Positions 27,052 through 38,393 of a stretch of DNA of 64,000 bases are shown here, in pieces. The DNA is from Massilia atriviolacea (GTDB lineage Bacteria > Pseudomonadota > Gammaproteobacteria > Burkholderiales > Burkholderiaceae_D), in the NCBI RefSeq assembly GCF_003953935.1, contig NZ_RXLQ01000008.1, forward strand, positions 282,706-346,705. Direction: 5' to 3'. The notes under the pieces are model-generated. The model had not been told where the DNA came from. It was given only the letters and a program-made list of their open reading frames with translations, and searched no databases. Positions within the stretch are counted from its first letter, which is position 1. Every line of letters starts with the position of its first letter. The position numbers and the translations under genes are program-made.

Positions 27052-28299
27052 TTGAGCCGTTCACGAAATCGTCGTGTCGTCATCACCGGGCTGGGCGCCG
27101 TTTCACCAATCGGCAACACGGTTGCCGATACGTGGAACGCCGCACTGGCCGGCAAGTCGGGCATTGCCAACATCACCAGGTTTGATGCGCAGCCTTTTTC
27201 GACCCACTTCGCGGGCGAAGTCAAGGGTTTCAATATCGAGGATTACATCTCGGCCAAGGATGCCCGCCACATGGATACGTTTATCCATTACGGCATGGCG
27301 GCGGGCATGCAGGCCATGCGCGACAGCGGACTGGTCGTCACCGAAGAGAATGCCGACCGCATCGGCGTGATCGTCGGGTCCGGCATCGGCGGCCTGCCGC
27401 TGATCGAAGACACCAAGGAAGATTACAGCAAGCGCGGCCCGCGCCGCATTTCGCCGTTCTTCGTCCCGGCCTCGATCATTAATATGATTTCGGGCAACCT
27501 GTCGATCGAATACGGCTTGCGCGGACCGAACCTGGCCATCGTCACGGCCTGCACCACCGGCCTGCACAGCATCGGCGCGGCCGGCCGCCTGATCGAGTAC
27601 GGCGATGCCGACGTGATGATCGCCGGCGGCGCCGAAGCGACCATTTCGCCGCTGGGCCTGGGCGGTTTCGCCTCGGCACGCGCGCTGTCCTCGCGCAACG
27701 ACGATCCGGCCACCGCCTCGCGTCCCTGGGACGTCGACCGCGACGGCTTCGTGCTGGGCGAAGGCGCCGGCGTGATGGTGCTGGAAGAATACGAGCACGC
27801 CAAGGCGCGCGGCGCCAGAATCTACGCCGAGCTGCTCGGCTTCGGCATGAGCGCCGACGCGTATCACATGACGGCCCCGGTCGAAGACGGCAGCGGCGCC
27901 AGCCGCTGCATGAAGTCGGCCCTGGCCAATGCCGGCGTCAACGCCGACCAGGTCAATTATGTGAATGCGCACGGCACCTCGACGCCGCAGGGCGACGTGG
28001 CCGAAGTGCAGGGCCTGAAGAAGACCTTCGGCGAGCATGCCGCCAAGCTGGTCGTGAACTCGACCAAGTCGATGACCGGCCACCTGCTGGGCGGCGCCGG
28101 CGGGCTGGAAGCGGTGTTTACCGTGCTGGCGATGCATCACCAGATCTCGCCGCCGACGATCAACATCTTCAAGCAGGACCCCGCTTGCGACCTGGACTTC
28201 TGCGCCAACACGGCGCGCGAGATGAAGATCGACATCGCGGTGAAGAACTCCTTCGGCTTCGGTGGCACCAACGGCACCCTGGTCTTCGGCAGGGCCTGA
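27052..28299 (+). CDS. fabF: 3-oxoacyl-ACP synthase II
   Basis: 415 residues. Elongates acyl-ACP by condensation with malonyl-ACP. Catalytic Cys167 ([10 protein letters not shown]), His in [12 protein letters not shown] and His in [13 protein letters not shown] form the usual triad. The start is TTG at 27052, supported by GGGAGAA at 27041-27047 and by the family start [13 protein letters not shown]. It follows acpP by 27 bp. Confidence 0.97.
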   Translation: MSRSRNRRVVITGLGAVSPIGNTVADTWNAALAGKSGIANITRFDAQPFSTHFAGEVKGFNIEDYISAKDARHMDTFIHYGMAAGMQAMRDSGLVVTEENADRIGVIVGSGIGGLPLIEDTKEDYSKRGPRRISPFFVPASIINMISGNLSIEYGLRGPNLAIVTACTTGLHSIGAAGRLIEYGDADVMIAGGAEATISPLGLGGFASARALSSRNDDPATASRPWDVDRDGFVLGEGAGVMVLEEYEHAKARGARIYAELLGFGMSADAYHMTAPVEDGSGASRCMKSALANAGVNADQVNYVNAHGTSTPQGDVAEVQGLKKTFGEHAAKLVVNSTKSMTGHLLGGAGGLEAVFTVLAMHHQISPPTINIFKQDPACDLDFCANTAREMKIDIAVKNSFGFGGTNGTLVFGRA

Positions 28300-28451
28300 G
28301 CCCCTGGCGCACCCCTGTCCAGGGGGCAATGACGCGCAGGAAAATATTCGCGTCCTAGTCTGAACTTTCGGCGTCCGCACTTGTCTCAAGTGTGGGCGTC
28401 GATGAAACGCCGGCGGCACTCGCCGGGGTCCGATCTGCCCAGTGCACCGTG

Positions 28452-28985
28452 ATGCACTGGCGCCCCGCAGCACCTTTCCTACTGATTATGTCGATTGCGG
28501 TTTCCGCCTGCATCAGGCCGTCGCGCTTGTTGCGTCTGGTCCTGCTTGGCTATGCCGCGCTCCATCTGGCTGTGGCCCTTGCGCTCGTCTGGCGCTGGGC
28601 CGCGGGCATGGGCGCGGCCGGCGTTTGGACGGCAGTGTCCGCCGGGGCTTGCGCCTTGGCAGCATTGCTTGCATGGAGGGCATCGGCACAGGGGGAAATG
28701 CGGCGCAGGATTGATATTTCTGGACTCGGCGAGATTCGCCTGACGGTACAACAGAGCTTGGGCGCAGTACCGGTCCAGGCAGATGTGCTGCAATTGCTTC
28801 CCGGATCGACTATGTGGCAACACAGCCTGCTCCTGCTGCTGGGTTCACCCGACAGCAAGCGCATTCTTGTGCAGTGCATCTGGCCGGACAGCATGCCCCG
28901 CGCGCAGTTCCGGGCAGTATCGGTGGCGCTCAGGGCCATTGCCGGGCGGGACAAACAATTTGTCGGAAATAACAAAATACTTTGA
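28452..28985 (+). CDS. YgfX-like inner-membrane protein
   Basis: 177 residues from the ATG at 28452, which gives the family-like start MHWRPAAPFLLIMSIAVSAC. Two hydrophobic segments lie near the N-terminus, then a cytoplasmic part with LLPGSTMWQHSLLLLLG and RILVQCIWPDSMPRAQFRAVSVALR. This pattern matches the YgfX (CptA-type) family, which in E. coli is linked to FtsZ/MreB inhibition and to SdhE (YgfY). Its place between fabF and rpoE is common in Burkholderiales. No sdhE partner is in the window. The hydrophobic layout is clear; the function is family inference. Confidence 0.65.
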   Translation: MHWRPAAPFLLIMSIAVSACIRPSRLLRLVLLGYAALHLAVALALVWRWAAGMGAAGVWTAVSAGACALAALLAWRASAQGEMRRRIDISGLGEIRLTVQQSLGAVPVQADVLQLLPGSTMWQHSLLLLLGSPDSKRILVQCIWPDSMPRAQFRAVSVALRAIAGRDKQFVGNNKIL

Positions 28986-29010
28986 ACTTATTGCAAGCGG
29001 CCAACTCTAA
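28983..29010 (+). promoter_or_regulatory. Sigma-E-type promoter of rpoE
   Basis: TGAACTT (28983-28989), 16-base spacer, TCTAA (29006-29010). This fits the ECF sigma-E consensus GGAACTT-N16-TCnnA and lies 45 bases before the rpoE start, so the sigma factor probably drives its own operon. Confidence 0.7.
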
Positions 29011-29054
29011 CGACGTAGGGACGGTTCGCTGCCGCAGCCAAGAGGGCAGGGTCA

Positions 29055-29657
29055 GTGACGACAGAACGCGAGTGTGATCAACTGCTGGTTGAGCGCGTCC
29101 AGGCTGGCGAGAGGCAGGCGTTCGACCTGCTGGTCAGTAAATATCAGCGCAGGCTGATGCGGCTGGTGTCGCGCCTGGTGCATGATCCGGCCGAAGCCGA
29201 GGACGTCGTTCAAGAAACATTTATCAAGGCTTATCGTGCCTTGCGGCACTTCAGGGGGGATTCCGCTTTCTATACCTGGCTGTACCGGATCGGAATCAAT
29301 ACGGCGAAGAATTTTCTCGTCACACAGGGCAGGCGTGCCCCGACCTCGACCGAGGCCGATGCCGAGCGCGCCGAAGCGTTTGACGATGCGGAAAGTTTGC
29401 GAGACATCAACACTCCGGAATCGGTGTTGGCAAGCAAGCAGATCGCGTATACGGTCAATGCCGCGATGGAAGCGTTGCCGCTGGAATTGCGGACCGCGAT
29501 TGTCCTGCGCGAAATTGAAGGCTTGAGCTACGAGGAAATATCCGAAGTCATGTCATGTCCGATCGGTACCGTGCGAAGCCGGATTTTCCGGGCCCGCGAA
29601 GTGATTGCCGAGAAGTTGAGGCCCTTGCTCGATTACCCGGGTGACACACGACGATAG
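29055..29657 (+). CDS. rpoE: RNA polymerase sigma-E factor (ECF)
   Basis: 200 residues. Directs the envelope stress response. Region 2 (AFDLLVSKYQRRLMRLVSRLV, EAEDVVQETFIKAYR, FYTWLYRIGINTAKN) and region 4 (LPLELRTAIVLREIEGLSYEEI, CPIGTVRSRIFRARE) are complete. The start is GTG at 29055. The sequence is close to E. coli RpoE in style. A sigma-E-type promoter upstream suggests autoregulation. The anti-sigma gene follows 62 bp downstream. Confidence 0.97.
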   Translation: MTTERECDQLLVERVQAGERQAFDLLVSKYQRRLMRLVSRLVHDPAEAEDVVQETFIKAYRALRHFRGDSAFYTWLYRIGINTAKNFLVTQGRRAPTSTEADAERAEAFDDAESLRDINTPESVLASKQIAYTVNAAMEALPLELRTAIVLREIEGLSYEEISEVMSCPIGTVRSRIFRAREVIAEKLRPLLDYPGDTRR

Positions 29658-29719
29658 GTGTAGCAATGCATGCTCTAATCGGTTAACTTTTGGTCACACT
29701 CACAGTGATGGAATTATCG

Positions 29720-30436
29720 ATGGACATTCCGAAAACCATCCGGGAAAAGATCTCGGCGTTCAGCGACCACGAACTGTCGCCTTCCACGCTGCCCGACGAC
29801 GCGCTGCGCTCGGCCGAGGGCGAGCACGCCTGGCATGCCTACCATCGCATCCGCGACGTGATCCGCGAGCAGGGCGCGCCGCACCTGTCGGCCGACTTTG
29901 CCGGCAAGCTGGCGGCGCGCCTGGCGGCCGAGCCCTCGCCGGGCCGGCGCCTGGCGCGCGCCCCGGCCGAGGCGCTCGAACGGCGCGCTCCGCCGGTGCC
30001 GCCGCCGGCCGTGGCGGTGGCGGCCGGCGCGGCAGGTCCCGTCACCGGCATCGCCGGCGGGCGTGCCGGCGCGATCGGCGAGAGCCCGCTCGACCCCGAC
30101 GTCCAGGCGCTGACCGAGGCCCCGGACGAGGCGCTCGATGCGCTCGATGCCGGCGCCGCAGCGGCGGCCGAGGCCAGCATCGCGGCGGGGGCCGCGGCGG
30201 TGTCGATCGCCGCGGTCCAGGCGGCCGCCACCGGCGCGCTGGACGGCGCGGGCGATGGCGCGACCGGCGCGCCGCCCGATGGGGTACCCGATGGGATGTC
30301 CGATGGGATGTCCGATTCACAGGCCGATTCGAAGGCCGATTCGAAGGCCGATTCGAAGGCCGATTCGAAGGCCGATTCGAAGGCCGAGTCGACGCCGCTC
30401 GCCAAGGTCAAACCGCCCATCCCCTCGGCCTCCTGA
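29720..30436 (+). CDS. rseA: RseA-type anti-sigma factor with unusual low-complexity C-terminus
   Basis: 238 residues from the ATG at 29720; an ATG at 29708 is also possible. The N-terminus IPKTIREKISAFSDHELSPS and HAWHAYHRIRDVIR match the RseA domain that binds RpoE. Beyond about residue 85 the protein is Ala/Pro/Gly-rich, and the only weakly hydrophobic stretches (AVAVAAGAAGPVTGIAGG and AAGAAAVSIAAVQAAA) are poor transmembrane helices. The end is made of DGMS and DSKA repeats and a short basic tail. The usual periplasmic domain that is cut by DegS and bound by RseB is not recognisable, and no rseB gene follows. Release of sigma-E may therefore differ from the E. coli route. Confidence 0.8.
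   Translation: MDIPKTIREKISAFSDHELSPSTLPDDALRSAEGEHAWHAYHRIRDVIREQGAPHLSADFAGKLAARLAAEPSPGRRLARAPAEALERRAPPVPPPAVAVAAGAAGPVTGIAGGRAGAIGESPLDPDVQALTEAPDEALDALDAGAAAAAEASIAAGAAAVSIAAVQAAATGALDGAGDGATGAPPDGVPDGMSDGMSDSQADSKADSKADSKADSKADSKAESTPLAKVKPPIPSAS
30279..30385 (+). repeat. 12-bp tandem repeats inside rseA
   Basis: Two runs of 12-bp units: three like GATGGGATGTCC (from 30278) coding D-G-M-S, then a variant and five perfect copies of GATTCGAAGGCC (30326-30385) coding D-S-K-A. The unit is a multiple of three, so slippage changes the length of the protein without a frameshift. Confidence 0.85.
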
Positions 30437-30571
30437 GCCTGCCGAAGCACCGGCGGCGGCGGCGTTTTCCGGCAAAAACGCCGCCCGCCACCCATCACGC
30501 GCGGCATGGCGCGACAAGCTTGGCGTTTTGGCTTACCATAACGTCAATCTTTGTTCCGATTCCTCACTCCG

Positions 30572-32038
30572 ATGACCATGACACTTTCCGCTGGCAACAA
30601 GCTCCTCTCCGCCCTGTTTATCGCCGGCTCGGCCCTGGCCTTCGTTCCCGCCGCGCACGCCGCCGCGCCGGCCGGTGCGCCGCTGGTCACCGGCTTGCCC
30701 GATTTTACCGACCTGATCGACAAGGTCGGGCCGGCGGTGGTGAATATCCGCACCACCGAAAAACTCAAGCAGGGGCAGGGCAGTCCCAGCGAGGAAGAGA
30801 TGCAGGAATTCCTGCGCCGCTTCTTCGGCGGCGCGGTCCCGCGCGGCCAGGATCCGCGCGGCCGCCGTTCGCCCCAGCAGCCGCAGGAGGAAGAAGTGCA
30901 GCGCGGGGTCGGTTCGGGCTTTCTCATTTCCGCCGACGGCTTCGTGCTGACCAACGCCCACGTGGTCGATGGCGCCGACGAAGTGCTGGTCACCCTGACC
31001 GACCGCCGCGAATTCAAGGCCAAGGTGCTCGGCACCGACAAGCGCTCCGACGTGGCCGTGCTCAAGCTCGAGGCGCAAAAGCTGCCCAGCCTGACCATCG
31101 GCGACTCCGGCAAGATCCGCGTCGGCGAATGGGTGATCGCCATCGGTTCGCCGTTCAACCTCGATAACACCGTTACGGCCGGCATCATTTCGGCCAAGTC
31201 GCGCGACACCGGCGAATACCTGCCGCTGATCCAGAGCGACGTGGCGGTCAATCCCGGCAACTCGGGCGGCCCCCTGATCAATATGCGCGGCGAAGTGATC
31301 GGCATCAATTCGCAGATCGCCACCTTGTCCGGCGGCTACAACGGGATTTCCTTCGCTGTGCCGATCGACGAGGCGATGCGCGTGGCCGACCAGCTCAAGA
31401 AGACCGGCAGGGTCACGCGCGGCCGCCTGGGCGTCGAAATCGGCGAGGTCAGCAAGGAAGTGGCCGAGTCGCTCGGGCTGGGCAAGGCGCGCGGCGTCGA
31501 AGTGGCGCGCGTGGAAGCGGGCGGGCCGGCCGACAAGGGCGGCATCAAGGTCGGCGACATCATCCTCAAATTCAACGGCCAGGACATCGAGCGCACCGCC
31601 GACCTGCCGCGCCTGGTCGGCTCGACGGCGGTGGGCAGCAAGGCTGTCGTCACCGTGTGGCGCCAGGGCCAGCAGAAAGAGATCGCCGTCAATATCGTCG
31701 CCCTCGACGACGACAAGGCCGCGCGCAAGCCCGCCGTCAAGAAGCCGGCCCCCGAGCAGGTCGCCAACGCGGTCGGGCTGCACGTGTCCGACCTGAGCGA
31801 GGTACAGCGCAAGGAGCTGGACCTGAGCGGCGGCGTGCTGGTCGACGCCAGCGAAGGGGCGGCGGCGCGCGCCGGCCTGCGGCCGGGCGACCTGATCCTG
31901 CAATTGAACAATGTCGAGGTCAAGGACGCCAGGCAGTTCAACGCCATGGTCGCCAAGCTCGATCCCAAGAAAAGCGCCGCCGTGCTGGTGCGGCGCGACG
32001 AGACCACCCAGTACGTGGTGATCCGCCCGCGCCAGTAA
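30572..32038 (+). CDS. mucD: Periplasmic serine protease of the DegP/MucD (HtrA) family
   Basis: 488 residues from the ATG at 30572; a further ATG lies two codons on. A signal peptide ends near PAAHA (residue 30). The catalytic triad is His130 (LTNAHVV), Asp160 (RSDVAVLK) and Ser231 (NPGNSGGPL). Two PDZ domains follow (RGRLGVEIGEVS to VVTVWR; NAVGLHVSDLS to VIRPRQ). It degrades misfolded envelope proteins and, as MucD, damps the sigma-E response. It follows rseA directly, in the place where many relatives have rseB first. A Gln/Arg/Pro-rich loop lies at about 90-108. Confidence 0.95.
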   Translation: MTMTLSAGNKLLSALFIAGSALAFVPAAHAAAPAGAPLVTGLPDFTDLIDKVGPAVVNIRTTEKLKQGQGSPSEEEMQEFLRRFFGGAVPRGQDPRGRRSPQQPQEEEVQRGVGSGFLISADGFVLTNAHVVDGADEVLVTLTDRREFKAKVLGTDKRSDVAVLKLEAQKLPSLTIGDSGKIRVGEWVIAIGSPFNLDNTVTAGIISAKSRDTGEYLPLIQSDVAVNPGNSGGPLINMRGEVIGINSQIATLSGGYNGISFAVPIDEAMRVADQLKKTGRVTRGRLGVEIGEVSKEVAESLGLGKARGVEVARVEAGGPADKGGIKVGDIILKFNGQDIERTADLPRLVGSTAVGSKAVVTVWRQGQQKEIAVNIVALDDDKAARKPAVKKPAPEQVANAVGLHVSDLSEVQRKELDLSGGVLVDASEGAAARAGLRPGDLILQLNNVEVKDARQFNAMVAKLDPKKSAAVLVRRDETTQYVVIRPRQ

Positions 32039-32104
32039 GCCTTGCAGCAAGCATCGCCGGCGGGCCGCGCGCCCGCCGTTTTTTCCTTTCCACCACGCCG
32101 TCCC

Positions 32105-32365
32105 ATGATCCGATTCACCCTGTATTCCCGCGTTTACTGCCACCTGTGCGACGACCTGCTCGCCGCCCTCAACGCCCTGCAAACCGACACCGTCCGCTTC
32201 GCCGTGGACGTCATCGACGTCGATGCCGACCCGGCCCTGGTCGCGCGCTTCGACGAACTGGTGCCGATCCTGTTCGGCGACCTGTCCAAACCCGAACTGT
32301 GCCACTACTTCCTCGATGAGGCGGCGGTGCGCAGCTACCTTGCCACGTTCGATGTATTGATTTAA
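32105..32365 (+). CDS. Glutaredoxin-like protein (DUF836)
   Basis: 86 residues from the ATG at 32105; the frame is open 21 codons further up but that part is not conserved in style. The start FTLYSRVYCHLCDDLLAAL holds the CxxC redox pair of small glutaredoxin-like proteins, and PILFGD follows in the place of the cis-Pro. This gene regularly sits between mucD and lepA in betaproteobacteria. Redox partner unknown. Confidence 0.88.
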   Translation: MIRFTLYSRVYCHLCDDLLAALNALQTDTVRFAVDVIDVDADPALVARFDELVPILFGDLSKPELCHYFLDEAAVRSYLATFDVLI

Positions 32366-32477
32366 CAATGTTTACGCGGAATTCGGGATTAAGCCGGCTT
32401 TCTACCTTGAAATCCGGTAAAATGCGGGGGTCGGAAATAGCTTCTGTCCTGAGCTTGACAGCTTCTCTTGCTTGATA

Positions 32478-32523
32478 AGGCGCTCGCCTGGGGATTGCCA
32501 TGGCCCCCACGGAGCGCTTTTTT
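32478..32523 (+). terminator. Strong hairpin with T-run before lepA (terminator, possibly the end of a small RNA)
   Basis: GCGCTC (32480-32485) pairs with GAGCGC (32512-32517), with an inner GGGG/CCCC stem, and a run of six T follows. It lies 115 bases after the glutaredoxin-like gene and 99 bases before lepA, so it likely ends the rpoE operon transcript. The 32366-32477 stretch holds direct repeats of AGCTTCT/AGCTTG and no open frame, so a short independent RNA is also possible. Confidence 0.65.
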
Positions 32524-32621
32524 CATATGGGGAGCGTCGCCCCATCATGGCAAGCCGGCACAGAAAGAGCGCGCGACCACCCCGAATGTCGTCCTTCCCT
32601 ACTTGGTTTTGAATTGCATTA

Positions 32622-34411
<1,790 letters not shown>

Positions 34412-34415
<4 letters not shown>

Positions 34416-35326
34416 ACCTGCAGTTTATCTTAGGGAACTTTGCACTGATCCTGTTCGTGGCGATGGTGCTCACGGGCATTATCTGGTGCCTGGATGTGTT
34501 TTACTTCGCGCGCCAGCGGCGTGTCGCGGCCGATGCGGCGCTGGCCGCCTTCGACGCGCGCAACGCCAAGCTGACCGCCGAAGGCATCAAGGTCGACAAC
34601 ACCAGCCGCCAGTCGATCGAGGCGGCCATCCTGCGCCAGCCGACCTGGATCGAATACTCGGGCAGCTTCTTCCCGGTGATCGCGCTGGTGTTCATCCTGC
34701 GTTCCTTCCTGTACGAACCGTTCAAGATTCCTTCGGGTTCGATGGTGCCGACCCTGATGATCGGCGACCTGATCCTGGTAAACAAGTTCACCTATGGCAT
34801 CCGCCTGCCGGTGCTGAACCAGAAGGTGATCGACGTCAACGATCCGCAGCGCGGCGATGTGATGGTGTTCAAATACCCGGAAGACATGTCGCAGGATTAC
34901 ATCAAGCGGGTGGTGGGCGTGCCCGGTGATAAAATCACCTACGCCAACAAGCGCCTGTCGGTGAACGGCAAGGAGCTCGCTTACGCGCCGCTGGACGACT
35001 ACCTCGACGATGAAAAGCTCGTGTACCATAAGCAATTCACGGAAAACCTGTCCGAGCCGCCGCACCGCATCCTCAACGAGCCCGGCAAGTTGACCTACAA
35101 CCCGGACCAGGTCAAGAATTTCCCGCAGCACGAAGCATGTACTTACAGTGCCGAGCAGTTTACGTGTGTGGTGCCGCCGGGCAATTACTTTATGATGGGC
35201 GATAACCGCGACAACAGCGCCGACAGCCGTTACTGGGGTTTTGTCCCGAACAAGAATATCGTCGGCAAGGCATTTTTCGTCTGGATGAATTTCAGCAGTC
35301 TGAAACGCATCGGCAGCATTCACTAA
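34412..35326 (+). CDS. lepB: Signal peptidase I
   Basis: 304 residues. Two transmembrane helices (about 8-32 and 84-100), then the periplasmic catalytic domain. The Ser/Lys dyad is Ser110 ([10 protein letters not shown]) and Lys165 ([12 protein letters not shown]). The late box [17 protein letters not shown] is intact. It removes signal peptides from exported proteins. Coupled to lepA by a 4-base overlap. Confidence 0.98.
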
Positions 35327-35344
35327 CGTTACAGGGAATCGATT

Positions 35345-35752
35345 ATGTACGGACCGAAACCGGCCAATCTGGCAAAACAGCAAGGCGTCTCGCTGGTGGG
35401 CTTGATTTTTGTGCTCGGCATTATTCTCGTTGTCGGCATGTTTGCCATGAAAGTGTTCCCGACCATCGTGGAGTACCGCGCCATCAAGGCCGGCATCATG
35501 GCGGCCAAGAAGGCCGACGGCTCGGTGCGCGAGATCCAGATGGCGTTCAACAACCATGCCAATATCAACCGCATCGATATCATCAAGGGCACGGATCTGA
35601 TCATTACCAAGGAGACCGGCGAAACCCAGGTCGCCTTCGCCTACACCGCCACCATTCCGCTGTTTACCAATGTCAGCCTGATGATCGATTATTCGGGCAC
35701 CACCGATCCGAGCGGAAAAATCCCTGAAAAACTAGTAGAACCCGTCCGTTAA
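35345..35752 (+). CDS. DUF4845 family membrane protein
   Basis: 135 residues. The start [37 protein letters not shown] is a type-IV-pilin-like segment with one transmembrane helix, and the rest is a small periplasmic domain ([21 protein letters not shown]). This matches DUF4845, whose genes lie between lepB and rnc in betaproteobacteria. Function unknown; it may work with signal peptidase (inference from position). Confidence 0.88.
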   Translation: MYGPKPANLAKQQGVSLVGLIFVLGIILVVGMFAMKVFPTIVEYRAIKAGIMAAKKADGSVREIQMAFNNHANINRIDIIKGTDLIITKETGETQVAFAYTATIPLFTNVSLMIDYSGTTDPSGKIPEKLVEPVR

Positions 35753-35778
35753 GGCAGTCCAACCAAGAAATCCGACAC

Positions 35779-36615
35779 ATGAATCTTCAGTTATTGCAAA
35801 CGCGCTTAGGGTATACGTTCCAGGATGCTGGCCTGTTGCAGCAAGCCTTGACGCACCGCAGCCACAGCAGTTTGCATAACGAGCGCCTCGAGTTCCTCGG
35901 CGATTCGATCCTGAACTGCGTGGTGGCATCGGTCCTGTACGAGCGCTTTGCCGCCATCGACGAGGGCGACCTGTCGCGCCTGCGCGCCAACCTGGTCAAG
36001 CAGCAATCGCTCTACGAAATCGCCCAGAAGCTGGAACTGTCGCAGTTCCTGCGCCTGGGCGAGGGCGAGCTCAAGTCCGGCGGTTTCCGCCGTCCCTCGA
36101 TCCTGGCCGACACCCTCGAAGCGCTGCTGGGCGCGATTTTCCTCGATGCCGGCTTCAATGCCGCGCGCGACGTCATCCGCGCCTTCTACATTCCGATCCT
36201 CGACACGGTCGACCCGCGCACCCTGGGCAAGGATGCCAAGACCTTGCTGCAGGAATTCCTGCAAAGCAAAAAAATCTCGCTGCCGACCTACAACGTGGTG
36301 GCCACCCATGGCGCCGCGCACAGCCAGGAATTCGAAATCGAATGCCTGGTGCCCAAGCTCGGCATCCAGGTCTACGGCCGTGGCGGCAGCCGCCGCGCCG
36401 GCGAACAGGCCGCCGCCAAGCTCGCGCTCGAGGTGGCCGAGCAAGCCCTGCTCAAAACCCCGCCGGCCGGGCGCAAGGCCAAGCCGCGCGCCGCCCAGCT
36501 CAAGCTGGCCGGCATCGCCACCATCCAGAGCGATGGCGACGGCGATGACGACAATGGCGTGCCGGCCGACGCCAAACCCGCTAAACACCCGCATCCGGAA
36601 ACGAAATCAGCATGA
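35779..36615 (+). CDS. rnc: Ribonuclease III
   Basis: 278 residues. Cuts double-stranded RNA in rRNA and mRNA processing. The catalytic signature [12 protein letters not shown] and the second acidic site [15 protein letters not shown] are present, followed by a double-stranded RNA-binding domain ([33 protein letters not shown]). A tail of about 50 residues, basic and then acidic, extends beyond E. coli RNase III (226 residues). It overlaps era by four bases. Confidence 0.97.
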   Translation: MNLQLLQTRLGYTFQDAGLLQQALTHRSHSSLHNERLEFLGDSILNCVVASVLYERFAAIDEGDLSRLRANLVKQQSLYEIAQKLELSQFLRLGEGELKSGGFRRPSILADTLEALLGAIFLDAGFNAARDVIRAFYIPILDTVDPRTLGKDAKTLLQEFLQSKKISLPTYNVVATHGAAHSQEFEIECLVPKLGIQVYGRGGSRRAGEQAAAKLALEVAEQALLKTPPAGRKAKPRAAQLKLAGIATIQSDGDGDDDNGVPADAKPAKHPHPETKSA

Positions 36616-37514
36616 ACGCCACAAGCACCCCAGAAAACTTCCGTTGTGGCTATATCGCCATCGTCGGCCGCCCGAACGTGGGCAAATCGACCCTGATGAA
36701 CGTGCTGATCGGCGCCAAGGTCTCGATCACCTCGCGCAAGGCCCAGACCACGCGCCACCGCATCACCGGCATCCAGACCGTGGACGACGCCCAGTTTATC
36801 TACGTCGACACGCCCGGCTTCCAGACGCGCCATTCGAACGCGCTCAACAAGACGCTCAACAAGACCGTCACCAACACCCTCATTTCGGCCGACGTGATCC
36901 TGTACCTGATCGAGGCGGGCACCTTCGGGCCGGCCGACCAGCAAGTGATCGACCTGCTGCCCAAGGACGTGCCGTGCATCCTGGTCATCAACAAATCGGA
37001 CCGGGTCAAGGACAAGGCGGCGCTGATGCCCTTCGCCCAGCAGATCGCGGCCAAGCACGATTTTGCGGCCATCGTGCCGGTCTCGGCCAAGCTGAAATTC
37101 CAGCTCGACGGCCTGCAAAATGAAATCAAGCGCTTCCTGCCGGAAAACGCGCCGATCTTCGGCCCGGACGACATTACCGACCGCAGCGAAAAATTCCTCG
37201 CCTCCGAAATCGTGCGCGAAAAGCTGTTCCGCCTGGTTGGCGACGAACTGCCGTACACCAGCACGGTGCTGATCGAAAAATTCGAGCAGGAAGGCGATCT
37301 GCGGCGCGTGTTCGCCGCCATCCTGGTCGAGCGCGACACCCACAAGTCCATGGTCATCGGCAACAAGGGCGCGCGCCTGAAGGAAGTGTCGACCCAGTCG
37401 CGGCTGGACATGGAAAAGCTGTTCGGCGGCCCGGTGTACCTGGAAATCTGGGTCAAGGTCAAATCCGGCTGGGCCGACAACGAAGCCGGCCTGCGCGCCT
37501 ACGGCTACGAGTAA
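36612..37514 (+). CDS. era: GTPase Era
   Basis: 300 residues. Binds the 3' end of 16S rRNA in 30S assembly. G-motifs [31 protein letters not shown] and [10 protein letters not shown] are present, and a C-terminal KH domain ends with [12 protein letters not shown]. It is coupled to rnc by an ATGA overlap. Confidence 0.98.
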   Translation: MNATSTPENFRCGYIAIVGRPNVGKSTLMNVLIGAKVSITSRKAQTTRHRITGIQTVDDAQFIYVDTPGFQTRHSNALNKTLNKTVTNTLISADVILYLIEAGTFGPADQQVIDLLPKDVPCILVINKSDRVKDKAALMPFAQQIAAKHDFAAIVPVSAKLKFQLDGLQNEIKRFLPENAPIFGPDDITDRSEKFLASEIVREKLFRLVGDELPYTSTVLIEKFEQEGDLRRVFAAILVERDTHKSMVIGNKGARLKEVSTQSRLDMEKLFGGPVYLEIWVKVKSGWADNEAGLRAYGYE

Positions 37515-37532
37515 GGCGCAGCCGCGGCCCGC

Positions 37533-38351
37533 ATGCCCACCAACGACGCCGACCTGACCGTCGCCGTACCATCGGGCGCGGCGCCCGCCGCGACCGTCGC
37601 AGCGCCGTTGGCGCCCGCCAGGCGGCGCGCGCCCCAGCGCGTGGAGAAGGTCAGCGGCCAGCCGGCCTTCGTGCTGCACAGTTATCCCTACAAAGAAACC
37701 AGCCTGATCGTCGACATGTTCACGCGCGACTTCGGCCGCGTGGGCCTGGTCGCCAAGGGCGCCAAGCGGCCGCTGTCGAAACTGCGCGGCGTGCTGCAGA
37801 CCTTCCAGCCGCTGCAGGCCGCGTGGAGCGGCAAGTCCGAGCTGCGCACCCTGATCGACGCCGACTGGGTGGGCGGCATGCTCCCCCTCGAAAAGACCGC
37901 GCTGCTGTGCGGCTTCTACCTCAACGAACTGCTGGTCAAGCTGATCGCGCGCGACGACCCGCATCCGGCCCTGTTCGACCACTACGTCTCGACCCTGAAC
38001 CAGCTGGCGCACGACGAACCGGCGCCGGTGGTCTTGCGAAAATTCGAACGCGCCTTACTGAAAGAGACAGGCGTGGCCGCCGACCTGAGCCGCTGCACCG
38101 CGACCCGCGCCAGGGTCGACGCGGACGGCGACTACGTGGTCGACCCCGAGCGCGGCGCGCGTCCGGCACGCGCCTCCGACAGCTGGCCTGTGGTGAGCGG
38201 CAAGACCCTGCTCGACATGGAGCGCGAAGACTACAGCGACCCGGCGACGCAGGCGCAGAGCAAGCTGCTGCTGCGCTTCCTGCTGGCGCACCAGCTGGGC
38301 GGCGCGTCCCTGAACACGCGCCAGATCCTGATCGACCTGATGCAGTTATAG
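37533..38351 (+). CDS. recO: DNA repair protein RecO
   Basis: 272 residues. Helps load RecA on gapped DNA with RecF and RecR. An extra N-terminal ~35 residues (Ala/Pro-rich, then [14 protein letters not shown]) precede the OB-fold start [36 protein letters not shown]. The helical C-terminal domain follows ([28 protein letters not shown]). It sits in the usual era-recO-pdxJ order. Confidence 0.96.
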   Translation: MPTNDADLTVAVPSGAAPAATVAAPLAPARRRAPQRVEKVSGQPAFVLHSYPYKETSLIVDMFTRDFGRVGLVAKGAKRPLSKLRGVLQTFQPLQAAWSGKSELRTLIDADWVGGMLPLEKTALLCGFYLNELLVKLIARDDPHPALFDHYVSTLNQLAHDEPAPVVLRKFERALLKETGVAADLSRCTATRARVDADGDYVVDPERGARPARASDSWPVVSGKTLLDMEREDYSDPATQAQSKLLLRFLLAHQLGGASLNTRQILIDLMQL

Positions 38352-38393
38352 CTTCATCACGCAACCTGAAACCTACGCAACCGAGCAACCATC

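Noticed and set aside
30326..30385. Phase-variable repeat switching rseA on and off
   Set aside because: The unit is 12 bp, so changes in copy number keep the frame; only length variation is possible.
32478..32523. 4.5S RNA or tmRNA gene before lepA
   Set aside because: The hairpin lacks the conserved Alu/S-domain loop of 4.5S RNA and any tRNA-like end.
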